A stretch of 64,000 nt of DNA from Clostridium sp. E02 (GTDB taxonomy: Bacteria > Bacillota > Clostridia > Lachnospirales > Lachnospiraceae): the NCBI RefSeq assembly GCF_003833015.1, contig NZ_RJLQ01000008.1, positions 1-64,000 on the forward strand. Direction: 5' to 3'. Under the pieces are notes generated by a model, which was given only the letters and a program-made list of their open reading frames with translations, had not been told where the DNA came from and searched no databases. Made by a program: the position numbers and the translations under genes. Of this stretch, positions 49,625 to 59,635 are shown piece after piece (positions within the stretch are counted from its first letter, which is position 1; the number at the start of each line of letters is the position of its first letter).

Positions 49625-50700
49625 TTTTTACCGCACTGATATTCACCTCTATTCATAGCCGCCGCCAACATAAAATCAGCTGGAAACTCATAAGCTCCCT
49701 GCATCCTTGAAATGGTTATATGACCATCTTCCAAAGGCTGTCTTAGGATTTCCAACGTTGATTTTTGGAACTCTGCCAGTTCATCCAAAAACAAGACTCC
49801 ACCTGATGCCAGAGATATCTCACCGGGTTTGGGAAAACGTCCTCCTCCAGCAAGTGCATGAGAACTAATCGTGTGATGTGGACTTCGAAAAGGACGGTTC
49901 GATACCAAAGGGATCTCTTCTGTTAGAAGACCAGATACGCTATAAATTTTTGATATTTCAATCATCTCTTTTTTCGTTAAGGAAGGTAAAATCGTTGGAA
50001 TTCTTTTCGCTACCATCGTTTTTCCTGTTCCCGCTGGACCAATATACAATATATTATGCATACCAGCCGCCGCCACTTCTGTTGCACGGCGAAGCAATGG
50101 CTGCCCCCCAATTTCAGAATAATCCATATCGTAATGACTCGCCTGTATTCTACAAATCCCTTTTCTATTTGTTTGTCCCAAATCTTTTAATGGTTTGTTT
50201 AAGCATGCAACTAATTCTTTTAAATGATTCACACCGATGATTTGGATTCCGTCTATTAATATACTCTCTTCAACATTGTCCATAGGGAGAAAACAGAATG
50301 ATTTTCTGTCTTTTTTTGCAGATGCTGCAATGGAAAGCGCGCCGTGTATTGGTTTGATTTTACCATCTAGTCCAAGCTCTCCAGTAAACACACATTGATT
50401 TAAAACTTCTGGTTGAATTAAATCGGAGGCTGCAAGAACAGCAATTGCAATGGGGAGATCAAATGCAGCTCCCTCTTTACGGATATCCGCTGGGGATAAA
50501 TTAATTGTGACTTTTTTTGAGGGAAGTCGAAAGCCCGAGTTCTTAAGCGCAGTACGAACACGGTCTTGTGCTTCTTTTACCTGAGAAGAAAGATAACCAA
50601 CCATGGAAAAGCCCGGAAGACCATCGCTGACATCTGCTTCCACCATAATCGGGACTCCTTCTACTCCTGTAATTCCTACACTATAAACTTTACTGTACAA
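49573..50700 (-). pseudogene. comM: ComM/YifB Mg-chelatase-like helicase, disrupted by the prophage
   Basis: 375 residues remain: an N-terminal Lon-like domain ([20 protein letters not shown]), the AAA+ Walker [17 protein letters not shown], and Walker [13 protein letters not shown]. The last 25 residues are prophage-encoded and the true C-terminal third is missing; it should lie beyond the left end of the prophage. ComM is a branch-migration helicase for natural transformation, so the function is likely lost while the prophage stays, unless it excises precisely. Confidence 0.9.
49640..49672. other. Right attachment junction (attR) within comM
   Basis: The ComM reading frame (minus strand) is normal through FMLAAAMN and then departs to RGEYQCGKN, where the intact protein would continue with a cysteine-rich PCPCG segment. 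The core crossover falls near 49,655. The exact core dinucleotide cannot be read without the left junction. Confidence 0.75.
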
Positions 50701-50864
50701 GGTATTACTCCTTTCCTATTCAGTGAAACAAAATGGATATTCATGCAGAAATGCATATGAAAATTCAAGAATTTGAACTTAGATTAATGATAACTAAAAA
50801 AGAAGGAAAAAGCAAGATCAATTTCTACATAATCCCTCTTTTTCAACCATTTAAAACTTAGAAA

Positions 50865-51647
50865 TCATTCGGTATCTTTTAAACTTTGAGAGAATTCAGG
50901 CATATAAGGCCGGTAACGCAAAGGCATATGGTTTCGCTGACAAGTTATATTTATTCGTTCTCTTATGGTAACATTTTTCCGGAATCGTTGAAAGAGATTT
51001 TCATACTCATCCTCTCCTTTCGCTTTGTTTAACTTCTGTTCCCATTCAGAAGAGTTCAGTTCAGACAGAAACCACAAACGGCCAGCGGGATGAAATACAG
51101 CTTTTTTCCGATTTTCATCATAAAGCATCCAGTTTTCTCCAGACAGCCGATCCATAAAGTGAGGTGCAAGAAGTACCAGTACATCATTCTTAGGTCCTAT
51201 GCGGCTTACCAACAGTCCCTCCTCCATCTCTACAAAACGGACAAAACCGGTAAGAAGATGAGTCTCATTATCAACAAAGCGGTTCATCTGAAATATGTCA
51301 TATACCGCCTGTATCTGTAGCTGGTCCGTAACCCTTCGGCCAATATGAAATCCGTAAATCAAAAAACGGTAAATCTTATCTGCACGCGCTTTGTCAACAC
51401 TTAAAGTTGCTTTATAAACGGTTTCATATGCTTCTTCCGATATCTTCTTGCGTATGGATTGAATCACTCTATCTGCATTCTCTAAATCGCAGGGGACTTC
51501 TACATATTGACAGAACAGCTCTATGGTCTCTCCATCATCAAACAGTGCAAGTTTCACATTCTCATGGCCCTTTCTGCTTGTCCAAGCAGCATATACACCA
51601 CTTAATATTCCTTCCAGACTGTTTTCACATAAATATACTGTCTTCAC
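50865..51647 (-). CDS. TIGR03915-type DNA-repair/modification partner protein
   Basis: About 260 residues from the GTG at 51647, giving the family-like start KTVYLCENSLEGILSGVYAAW. It overlaps the radical SAM stop by 4 bp (GTGA). Residues around RRVTDQLQIQAVYDIFQMNR and HMPLRYRPYMPEF match a family always encoded next to the radical SAM protein, with a likely DNA-processing role. Confidence 0.8.
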   Translation of the reverse strand: MKTVYLCENSLEGILSGVYAAWTSRKGHENVKLALFDDGETIELFCQYVEVPCDLENADRVIQSIRKKISEEAYETVYKATLSVDKARADKIYRFLIYGFHIGRRVTDQLQIQAVYDIFQMNRFVDNETHLLTGFVRFVEMEEGLLVSRIGPKNDVLVLLAPHFMDRLSGENWMLYDENRKKAVFHPAGRLWFLSELNSSEWEQKLNKAKGEDEYENLFQRFRKNVTIRERINITCQRNHMPLRYRPYMPEFSQSLKDTE

Positions 51648-52984
51648 AGAGAAACACACCCCGTCCCTATCTGAATTTTGTCTTTATGCTGAACCCCAAC
51701 ATCATCAAAAAGTGAAAGTTGGCGAAACATTCCTGACGAGCTAATATCCCATACTTTTCTCTTCTCATCCCCCACCAGATGACGACAAATATAATCTTCT
51801 TCAATCTTTACAGGATACATCATTCTTCCAGAACAAGTAATAAAATAATGAGCTCTTTTTAAAACCACACCGATCTTTTTCAATGCATCAAAAGAGAGTG
51901 GTCCCCCCCTTCTGGCTGCTATGATTCGTCTAACCGATTTAACACCCATACCTGGTACCCTTAAAAGCGTATAGTAATCGGCTTGGTTTATCTCTACCGG
52001 AAACAGTTCTAGGTGACGCAGTGCCCAATCGCACTTTGGATCTAGAAGTACATTAAAATTAGGCCGTTCCTCTGAAAGGAGTTCCTTCGCTTGAAATCCA
52101 TAGTAACGCAACAGCCAGTCGGCTTGATAAAGTCTGTGCTCTCGAAGAAGGGGAGGACCACCAGGAAGTGAAGGTAGTTCACGATCCTGATTCACTGGAA
52201 CAAAGGCGGAGTAATATACTCTTTTTAAATCGTAGTTATTATAAAGAGCTTCAGCAACCATCATCATCTGAAAATCACTCTCGGGTGTAGCTCCTACAAT
52301 CATCTGGGTACTTTGCCCTGCCGGTACGAAAGAAGACGTTTTCTTATACTCAACCAGTTCAAACTGATTGGCCGTAATTCCTTTTTGTATCTGTTTCATA
52401 GGGGTCAGTATCTTTTCTCTGGTCTTTCCCGGTGCTAATTTTTTCAACCCCTCCGCTGTGGGGAGTTCTAAATTAATGCTCATCCGGTCTGCAAGAAATC
52501 CTGTTTTCTCAATCAAAACGGGGTCTGCACCTGGAATCGCCTTCACATGGATATAACCATGGAAATGATACTCCTCTCTCAATTTCTTCAAAGTCTGATA
52601 GATAAGATCCATTGTATAATTCGCATGATGAAAAATGCCTGAACTCAAAAACAGTCCTTCGATATAATTACGGCGGTAAAACTGAATGGTAAGCTGACAC
52701 ACCTCATCTGGCGTAAATGCGGTTCGAACTACATCATTTGAGCTTCGGTTGATGCAGTACTTACAGTCATAAATACACTGATTGGTAAATAATATCTTTA
52801 ACAGTGAAATACATCTGCCATCTGCAGAAAAGCTATGGCAGATTCCTGCTTTACTGGCACTTCCTATGGTTCCTGCCTTACCTTTTCTATCCACACCACT
52901 AGAAGAACAAGACACATCATACTTTGCAGCATCGGATAATATCTCCAGTTTTTCTTGTACACTTAATTGTTCCTGTATTAACAC
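51644..52984 (-). CDS. Radical SAM protein of the TIGR03916 type (putative DNA modification/repair)
   Basis: 446 residues. CIYDCKYCINRS is the radical SAM cluster motif. The late VEINQADYYTLLRVPGMGVK is a helix-hairpin-helix DNA-binding unit. GAGGTG precedes the GTG start. It forms a two-gene operon with 50865-51647. The product is thought to act on DNA, but the substrate is unknown. Confidence 0.85.
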   Translation of the reverse strand: MLIQEQLSVQEKLEILSDAAKYDVSCSSSGVDRKGKAGTIGSASKAGICHSFSADGRCISLLKILFTNQCIYDCKYCINRSSNDVVRTAFTPDEVCQLTIQFYRRNYIEGLFLSSGIFHHANYTMDLIYQTLKKLREEYHFHGYIHVKAIPGADPVLIEKTGFLADRMSINLELPTAEGLKKLAPGKTREKILTPMKQIQKGITANQFELVEYKKTSSFVPAGQSTQMIVGATPESDFQMMMVAEALYNNYDLKRVYYSAFVPVNQDRELPSLPGGPPLLREHRLYQADWLLRYYGFQAKELLSEERPNFNVLLDPKCDWALRHLELFPVEINQADYYTLLRVPGMGVKSVRRIIAARRGGPLSFDALKKIGVVLKRAHYFITCSGRMMYPVKIEEDYICRHLVGDEKRKVWDISSSGMFRQLSLFDDVGVQHKDKIQIGTGCVSL

Positions 52985-53080
52985 TTCATCACCTCGAACA
53001 CTTGTTCTTTTGTTCTATTCTAGCACATATGATCTACAAGTTCAAGCATTTTCGAATCTATGTTCTTATATTGAAAAAAG

Positions 53081-53132
53081 GAGAAGAAAGAGAAGGCGTT
53101 TAACCATGCAAAACTGCCTTCTTTTTCTTCTC
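53081..53132 (-). terminator. Terminator after galE
   Basis: A long inverted repeat (GAGAAGAAAGAGAAGGC on the left, GCCTTCTTTTTCTTCTC on the right) around a loop; on the minus strand it runs into TTTTTTC. Confidence 0.8.
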
Positions 53133-53135
53133 CCT

Positions 53136-54170
53136 CTAGGATGATTGGTTCAATTTTGTATATCCTTGTGGATTGTTCTTCTGCCAGTGAAAAGAATCCC
53201 GACACATATCCATAATATCTCGTTTCGCCGTCCAGCCAAGCTCTTTTTTTGCTTTCCCTGGATCAGAATAACACTGTGCAATATCGCCAGCTCTACGATC
53301 CTTAAGATCATACGGTATCGTCAATCCATTGGCCTTTTCAAATGCATGAATCACATCAAGCACACTATAACCGGTACCAGTTCCCAAATTATAAATCCAG
53401 ATATTACCTGTTTCAGACTTCATCTTTTCCAATGCTTTTACATGACCAACCGCCAGATCAACCACATGGATATAATCCCGAATACACGTTCCATCTGGTG
53501 TATTATAGTCACTTCCGAAGACCCCCAGCCGTTCTAGTTTCCCTACTGCCACCTGAGTAACATAAGGAATAAGATTGTTTGGAATTCCCTTTGGATTTTC
53601 TCCGATCCGTCCCGACTCATGAGCACCAATGGGATTAAAATACCGAAGAATCATAACCTTCCACTCTGGATCCGCTGTATTAAGATCCGAAAGAATCTGC
53701 TCAAGCATTCCTTTTGTCCTTCCATAAGGATTGGTAATTTCCCCCATGGGGCACTCTTCCGTAATCGGAACAAATGCAGGGTCTCCATATACCGTTGCAG
53801 ATGAACTAAATACAATGCTTTTTACTCCATGTTTTCTCATAACATCACAAAGAACCAAAGTTCCAGTTAAGTTATTGTGATAATATTCCAACGGTTTCTC
53901 CACCGACTCTCCCACCGCTTTCAGGCCTGCAAAATGAATGACTGATTCAATATTTTCTTTTTGAAAGACCTCTTCCAGTGACTTATGATCTAATAGATCC
54001 ACCTCATAAAAGGTTAAATTTTTACCCGTAATCGCTTCGACTCTTACCAATGACTCTCTGCTTGAGTTACATAGATTATCAACAACCACGACGTCAAACC
54101 CCGCTTGTAATAATTCTATGCAGGTATGACTTCCTATGTATCCGGCACCTCCTGTAACTAAAATAGACAT
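53136..54170 (-). CDS. galE: UDP-glucose 4-epimerase
   Basis: 344 residues. N-terminal [15 protein letters not shown] binds NAD+; [11 protein letters not shown] is the YxxxK catalytic pair, and [10 protein letters not shown] carries the catalytic Ser. It interconverts UDP-glucose and UDP-galactose. GGAGG precedes the ATG. Single gene between the radical SAM pair and the exporter. Confidence 0.95.
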   Translation of the reverse strand: MSILVTGGAGYIGSHTCIELLQAGFDVVVVDNLCNSSRESLVRVEAITGKNLTFYEVDLLDHKSLEEVFQKENIESVIHFAGLKAVGESVEKPLEYYHNNLTGTLVLCDVMRKHGVKSIVFSSSATVYGDPAFVPITEECPMGEITNPYGRTKGMLEQILSDLNTADPEWKVMILRYFNPIGAHESGRIGENPKGIPNNLIPYVTQVAVGKLERLGVFGSDYNTPDGTCIRDYIHVVDLAVGHVKALEKMKSETGNIWIYNLGTGTGYSVLDVIHAFEKANGLTIPYDLKDRRAGDIAQCYSDPGKAKKELGWTAKRDIMDMCRDSFHWQKNNPQGYTKLNQSS

Positions 54171-54284
54171 GTTGATATCCTCCTTGTTGAATGTACTATC
54201 CCTATTATAAGCAGTCGAGAGGAAAATAACAATGTAAAATCTTTTAAAAAACAGTTTAATTATTTAGTTTTTCCTTAATATCGT

Positions 54285-56549
54285 CTAAAAAATAGATGTG
54301 AAAAAGTGAAAAATATTTTTGAAAATATTCCCAATGCGGTGGAAGACATTCCCATCTGGATGAAATTCTTCATCTACTTCCTGTGTTTTAGCATTTGCAT
54401 CTATTTTAATTTCTTCTGTTCTTAAAATCATCTGTATGCTTTTTGGAGCAGGGTTTTTTTCCGAGGTCATTGAGATTGGAAATGCCTTCCAATCACTATT
54501 TAATATGGTTGTATCTTCTTTGGTGTATTCATCCCATTTATCATCAAGAGTTTGTTTGATGGTGTCTTTGGCATTCTTTAGGACCTCTGTTTGATCCAAT
54601 CCCTTACCCAATCCATCTAAGGAACCTGCCAGTCCATTTAAGGTTGTTTTACTGCTCTGATTCAGCGATTCCCCAACAATCTTCATCTGAATTTCCATAG
54701 AATGAAACAATACATTTAGCGAGTCTACCGTTCTAGTGGCATGATCTGTCATAGCTCCAAGATCCGTTAGGGTACCAATCATTTCCTCGTGATGTCGATT
54801 TAGTACCCCGTTTAATTCATCTACTTCACTAATTAAATTATCAGCAGTATCGCACAAGCGACCGAGTGAATCTGCAACGTCTGCTGTATCTTCAACCGTT
54901 CGGTTTACATGATCTTTCACTCCATTTAGATCGGAAAGAAGTATTTCTGTCATCTTTAGCATTTGTTCTAAGTCTCTGGTAAGACCCGCGCCACTGTTTA
55001 CAAGGGGCGGCAGAAGCTGTGCCAGTGGAAGCGCTTTTTCCATCATTTCCTTTGATGCTTTTTTTGATGTAGTTCTAGATGCTGCGCTAGGCGTCGCCGT
55101 CTTGTCTGTTTCCAAAGTAGACGTCAAATAACTGGTTAAGCTCTTAATTTCTGTAACTGAATACCCTTTTTCATTAAACAAGTACGAAGAAATCTCATCT
55201 TCATCCATTAACCCCTCTTCTTGTATCTCTTCCATCAAATCTTTTAAATCAGCATCCCCACTTAGCCCATCCGCCGCAAGATCAAGCGTTTTAGTTCGCA
55301 TCGACAGTTCAGGAAGCGCCTGACCCAATGTGGCAAGTCCTTTTGCCAGAATGGTTTGCTGCTGTGTCAGTGTGCCCAGCCGTTTTCGCACCTGTTCCAC
55401 CTGATTAACAAACGCCTGAGCTTTTAAGTTGGCTTCCGGTCCACTCCCAAGTCGTTTCAGTTCTCTTAGTTCATCCCTCAAATCTCTGATGTCATCCTGC
55501 AAATCCCCTAAATCCGGCGAAAGGTCATCTAACGCTGTAACAATATGATTTGTTTGAGACCGCATATCATTAAGTGCGGTCTGGGCATTTTGTGCATGAT
55601 TGGAAAATGGACGAATTGACTGAGACAGACCTTCTAGCTGTGCAAGTGCTTCATCTGCATTCTCATAAACTTTCCCCTTGGAATCTGCAAGAAGCTGTCT
55701 GCTCTGATTCAACCCCCTGACCCCCTCTGCCGTATCCTTTATACTTCCTTGCATCTGGTCCATCGTATCGAGAACCGCAGTCAGACTATCGTTGATTGAA
55801 TCTGCGGAATCTTCCACCGTATCCCTTGCATCCCGTAGATCATTTACCTTATCAAGCTGACTTACGGTCAAAGGTACCATGGCAAAAACAAGTCCTGGAA
55901 ACTGAAATTTATCGGAACCAATTCGAATGGTATAATGGCATTCTTCCCCAGGAAGTGCAAAGAAAATCATTGTTTTTAGATCCCCTACGGTCTGAATCTG
56001 GGTTCCCTCTGCCTCTAAACTTAAATTTTTGTCCATATCTACCACTACACTCGCCATGAGAGTCATATTATTTCTATAATAATCTGGGATGTCTTTGTTT
56101 GGAATCAAATCCACATTCACCTCGACCAGACCTTTTTCCCCCGCCAGTTCTTCCGCTTTCTTAATCACTCCATTTAAGCGGTAGCTCACATTAATCTCCC
56201 ATGGAAGCTGATTTTTTTCCGTCTTTGTCTGACCTTCAAAATAAAACCTACCGCTTCTTTCTTCCGGTTTAAAAGTAACCGAACCATCTTTACCAGAAAT
56301 CACCTTGGAATGATCCGTTAAATTGATTATTTTTTCATAGGTACCATAATCCACAAATTCATTGCTGCCATTTAATTCATATGTTTTTACAATGCTGCTC
56401 TCTTTAATATCCCCATAAGGATCCATCGTAATATATAGCGTTTCATCGCAGGTAGGGACCGTGGTTTCCGAAGCAATTGAATAAAATACAGTCTGTGTGG
56501 AAAGAGCCATTACCAATCCTACACTCATTATTTTTTTATAGTTCCTCAT
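54285..56549 (-). CDS. Exported coiled-coil protein partnered with MMPL exporter
   Basis: 754 residues from the ATG at 56549 (GGAGA site). Signal peptide YKKIMSVGLVMALSTQTVFY; then a beta domain, a very long coiled coil (LQDDIRDLRDELRELKRLGS and several similar heptads, about 250-660), and a tail ending FHRIGNIFKNIFHFF. Overlaps the exporter stop. Such proteins (YhgE-like) accompany MMPL/RND exporters, possibly as a periplasmic-side or wall-spanning adaptor. Confidence 0.7.
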   Translation of the reverse strand: MRNYKKIMSVGLVMALSTQTVFYSIASETTVPTCDETLYITMDPYGDIKESSIVKTYELNGSNEFVDYGTYEKIINLTDHSKVISGKDGSVTFKPEERSGRFYFEGQTKTEKNQLPWEINVSYRLNGVIKKAEELAGEKGLVEVNVDLIPNKDIPDYYRNNMTLMASVVVDMDKNLSLEAEGTQIQTVGDLKTMIFFALPGEECHYTIRIGSDKFQFPGLVFAMVPLTVSQLDKVNDLRDARDTVEDSADSINDSLTAVLDTMDQMQGSIKDTAEGVRGLNQSRQLLADSKGKVYENADEALAQLEGLSQSIRPFSNHAQNAQTALNDMRSQTNHIVTALDDLSPDLGDLQDDIRDLRDELRELKRLGSGPEANLKAQAFVNQVEQVRKRLGTLTQQQTILAKGLATLGQALPELSMRTKTLDLAADGLSGDADLKDLMEEIQEEGLMDEDEISSYLFNEKGYSVTEIKSLTSYLTSTLETDKTATPSAASRTTSKKASKEMMEKALPLAQLLPPLVNSGAGLTRDLEQMLKMTEILLSDLNGVKDHVNRTVEDTADVADSLGRLCDTADNLISEVDELNGVLNRHHEEMIGTLTDLGAMTDHATRTVDSLNVLFHSMEIQMKIVGESLNQSSKTTLNGLAGSLDGLGKGLDQTEVLKNAKDTIKQTLDDKWDEYTKEDTTILNSDWKAFPISMTSEKNPAPKSIQMILRTEEIKIDANAKTQEVDEEFHPDGNVFHRIGNIFKNIFHFFTSIF

Positions 56550-58725
56550 GATCAACGTCTCCTTTCGATCTGACCTTGATTTTTCCATATCGCAATCGCC
56601 GCTTTTCCCGTCTTTTTCCAGCTCTATTCTGCTGCTTTTGAATCAAATGATCAAAGGCACTTAAAAGTGCGGGAAGAAGAGAAAGGACCAAAATCATACT
56701 CAGCAATGCTCCTCTTCCCACCAATCTCCCCACTTGGGAAATTGCCTGAATTGAGGACGTAAAAAACAAAAGATAGCCCACTACAGTCAAGATCCCTCCT
56801 GATGTTAATATTGAAAGCATGCTTTTCGATATCGCAGCCATAGCAGCATCGGTATTTTTCATGGTTTTACGGAACCCTAGGTAATTATTCGTCATAAGGA
56901 TGGAATAATCAATTGTGGCTCCTAGCTGTAAGCAGCTTACGATTATGTATCCTATGTATACCAAACTATCCCCCATTATATAAGGAAGCGTCATGTTTAA
57001 ATAAATGGCAACCTCAATGGGAATAATTACTAATATAGGCACCAATATGGACTGAAATGTTATGAAAACCACGATCGCCACTCCTACTAGTGATAGAATT
57101 GACACCTTATTGTAATCATCCGTTAAAATATCCCGAATATCCATTGTAGTAGGAGTCATACCAATTACATAGGAATCATCCGGATAATATTCTTTGATCA
57201 CCTGCTCCAACTTTTGACTGCAGGAAAAAGCATAAGCACTTTCCTGAACTGAGTTCACAGAAACCATAAGTCTTGCATAACGATCACTTCTAAGCTGGTC
57301 ACGAATCTGGTCTGGCAAAAAGCTCTCCGGAACTCCCTTAGGAATGGTTCCTGACATGGAAATCGCATATTTTACAAAATCCAAGTCTTCCAGTGCATCT
57401 GTTAACTGTCGTTCTGTTACCACAGATCCATTGGGAACAATTCCAATTATCATATTGGATTTTCCAAATTCTTCATTAATCGCTTTGGTATCTTCATACA
57501 CCCTGGTACCCGGCCCGGCTCCGATTGCGTCATCACCATAATAAAAGGCATTCATATTCTGCCCGAAGTAACAGGGGACTGCTAATATAAAAGCAATGAC
57601 AAACATTGGCTTCCGAATACGATTCATCCACCTGGCAAATGGATCAAAAGAAGGCAAAAAGGACCGGTGTGCTGTTTTCTCAATTTTTTCGTTAAAATGT
57701 AATATCAATGTGGGCATTAGAAGTAGAACGGTAGCCAGACTGCAAACAATTCCCTTCGTGAGAACGAATCCCACATCCTTACCAATTGTAAAACGCATAA
57801 ATGCAATTACAAGAAACCCTACAATTGTTGTGGCTCCACTTGCAAGTATAGAGCGACAGGATTCTTTGACTGCCATCTCCATTGCAATTTTAATCTCAAC
57901 TCCAGTATTTTTATAATGTGTAAAGGTATGTAATAGAAAGATGGAATAATCCATAGACACTGCCAACTGTAAGATGGCTGCCGTAGAAAATGTAAAAAAC
58001 GATATGGTTCCAAACATTAAATTGGAGCCCATATTTAACACAATCGCTACAATCATAACAAAGATAAATAAAAACGGTTCCATCCATGATGTTGTCGTTA
58101 ATGTCAAAATCAACCAGATGATAACGAGTGCCATTCCAATTGCCATTGTGATTTCTTTGGTAATGGATTCTTCCCTCTCTTTACTTGAGATTGCACTCCC
58201 AGCAAAATATCCCCGATCCATTCCTACAATCTCATAGATATGATCGATTGCCTTTCTAGTGATAGGACTGTCATCTCCATGAACGAAGATGAGGTCCATC
58301 AAAGCGTTTCCATCTTGATAAAAATCATCCATAGATATTGAACTGTCCAATGAAAGGCCTGCGAATCCCTGATTCGCAAATGGTGTTCCCATGTACACAT
58401 CCGTAGTCCGATCTGGTCCGATCACCACATCAACACCTTCCAAATCCGAAATCTTCTCGCGGATACGCTTCGCCTCCGGAAGGCTGACATCCTTCACCAT
58501 AATCCTTGCCAGCCCCGGATAACCAAATTCTTCTTCCATAACATCAAGTGCCTGTTTGGTCTGAGCAAACTGGGGTAAATATTTACTCAAATCATAATTG
58601 ACCTTAACAAAAGGAAAACATGCTGCGCAAAGTAACGTACCAAGGAAGAAAATAGTCTCGATTGCTTTCCCTTTATAGACAATAAGATGAACGACTTTAT
58701 CAAAAAAACGATTCCCTTTTTCCAT
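56536..58725 (-). CDS. MMPL/RND-family exporter
   Basis: About 729 residues from the ATG at 58725. Two sets of membrane helices flanking two extracytoplasmic loops; a hydrophobic run IFVMIVAIVLNMGSNLMFG, AVSMDYSIFLLHTF and ATIDYSILMTNNY carry the MMPL Asp-Tyr signature in helix 4 and 10. Exports lipids, lipopeptides or antimicrobials with proton force. Regulated by the divergent TetR gene. Confidence 0.85.
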   Translation of the reverse strand: MEKGNRFFDKVVHLIVYKGKAIETIFFLGTLLCAACFPFVKVNYDLSKYLPQFAQTKQALDVMEEEFGYPGLARIMVKDVSLPEAKRIREKISDLEGVDVVIGPDRTTDVYMGTPFANQGFAGLSLDSSISMDDFYQDGNALMDLIFVHGDDSPITRKAIDHIYEIVGMDRGYFAGSAISSKEREESITKEITMAIGMALVIIWLILTLTTTSWMEPFLFIFVMIVAIVLNMGSNLMFGTISFFTFSTAAILQLAVSMDYSIFLLHTFTHYKNTGVEIKIAMEMAVKESCRSILASGATTIVGFLVIAFMRFTIGKDVGFVLTKGIVCSLATVLLLMPTLILHFNEKIEKTAHRSFLPSFDPFARWMNRIRKPMFVIAFILAVPCYFGQNMNAFYYGDDAIGAGPGTRVYEDTKAINEEFGKSNMIIGIVPNGSVVTERQLTDALEDLDFVKYAISMSGTIPKGVPESFLPDQIRDQLRSDRYARLMVSVNSVQESAYAFSCSQKLEQVIKEYYPDDSYVIGMTPTTMDIRDILTDDYNKVSILSLVGVAIVVFITFQSILVPILVIIPIEVAIYLNMTLPYIMGDSLVYIGYIIVSCLQLGATIDYSILMTNNYLGFRKTMKNTDAAMAAISKSMLSILTSGGILTVVGYLLFFTSSIQAISQVGRLVGRGALLSMILVLSLLPALLSAFDHLIQKQQNRAGKRREKRRLRYGKIKVRSKGDVDHEEL

Positions 58726-58789
58726 GTCCTCCTCCATGTTCCATCCCTGTTTAATAATGGATATAATATTGACTTTTCAACATGTGTTT

Positions 58790-58818
58790 ATTATAATACA
58801 AGTGTATATAACATTCAA
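58790..58818 (-). promoter_or_regulatory. Promoter of the MMPL exporter operon
   Basis: TTGAAT (58818-58813), 17 bp, TATAAT (58795-58790) on the minus strand. Half repeats ACATGTGT and ACAAGTGT lie across it and may be TetR sites. Confidence 0.75.
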
Positions 58819-58931
58819 TAATCAATCATATCAGATCATTCTACTAGTAATCGCAATTTCAATTTCAGCATAATACTCAACATTTTTTCGAGATTCGTTA
58901 ATATGATGTAAAATAAACAGGGGGATTGAAT

Positions 58932-59507
58932 ATGAAAAAGCAGGATCGACGCATACGCAAAACACAGAAATTGTTAAAGCAAAGCCTACTTGGTCTTATG
59001 GAGGAGAAAGACTTTAAAAACATAACGGTAAAAGATATAACCGATCTTGCAGATCTAAACCGATGTACTTTCTACCTACACTATGCAGATACCTACAGCT
59101 TACTGCAGGAGATGGAGTCTGAAGTACTAAATGATTTTCAAGATATGGTCAGCAATTACCGTTATGTATTTGAAAGAGATTCTCTACTCCCTATTGTAAT
59201 TCCCATCATTCAATATATTGAAGAAAACAAAAAGATATGTAAAATCCTATTTAAAAACAGTGTATCCAACGATTTTCTTAATCGTTTTCATACGTTGGTT
59301 CAAAAAAATGGAACGGCAATTATAAAAGAGAAATACCCCACCGCCAGTCAGGTAACACTGAATTATTTCCTGGATTTTATTACATATGGCCTGACGGGAG
59401 TACTAAAGCAGTGGTTGGATAAGGAAATTCCGGAACCCAAAGAGGAAGTGGCAGAATTCGTGGATAAAGTAATCACGGGCACTGCCATAAAGCTCCTTGT
59501 TGTTTAA
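58932..59507 (+). CDS. TetR-family regulator
   Basis: 191 residues from the ATG at 58932. The TetR helix-turn-helix is seen in LLKQSLLGLMEEKDFKNITV, then DITDLADLNRCTFYLHYADT. The C-terminal ligand domain is helical. Divergent from the exporter operon, which it probably represses. Confidence 0.9.
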   Translation: MKKQDRRIRKTQKLLKQSLLGLMEEKDFKNITVKDITDLADLNRCTFYLHYADTYSLLQEMESEVLNDFQDMVSNYRYVFERDSLLPIVIPIIQYIEENKKICKILFKNSVSNDFLNRFHTLVQKNGTAIIKEKYPTASQVTLNYFLDFITYGLTGVLKQWLDKEIPEPKEEVAEFVDKVITGTAIKLLVV

Positions 59508-59635
59508 ACAATTCCTCATTTTGATCTATTTTGACTTTAATCCTTATTTTTCGACACATATCTACCGATATATGGTTAAGTGATACAAGCTCATAATCAA
59601 TATCCAACATGAATAAACATATAAAGGTGATAAGT

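Larger units (their letters stand above)
1..49655. mobile_element. Prophage integrated in comM (left end outside window)
   Basis: The right border is set by the abrupt end of ComM similarity at about 49,655, next to a large serine recombinase gene. Leftwards are a repressor/Cro switch, replication and recombination genes, methylases, terminase and a tail protein, all on the minus strand except the lysogeny block and an accessory plus-strand block. No left junction with the rest of comM is visible, so the element is longer than 49 kb. The right border is seen directly; the extent to the left is inferred. Confidence 0.93.
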
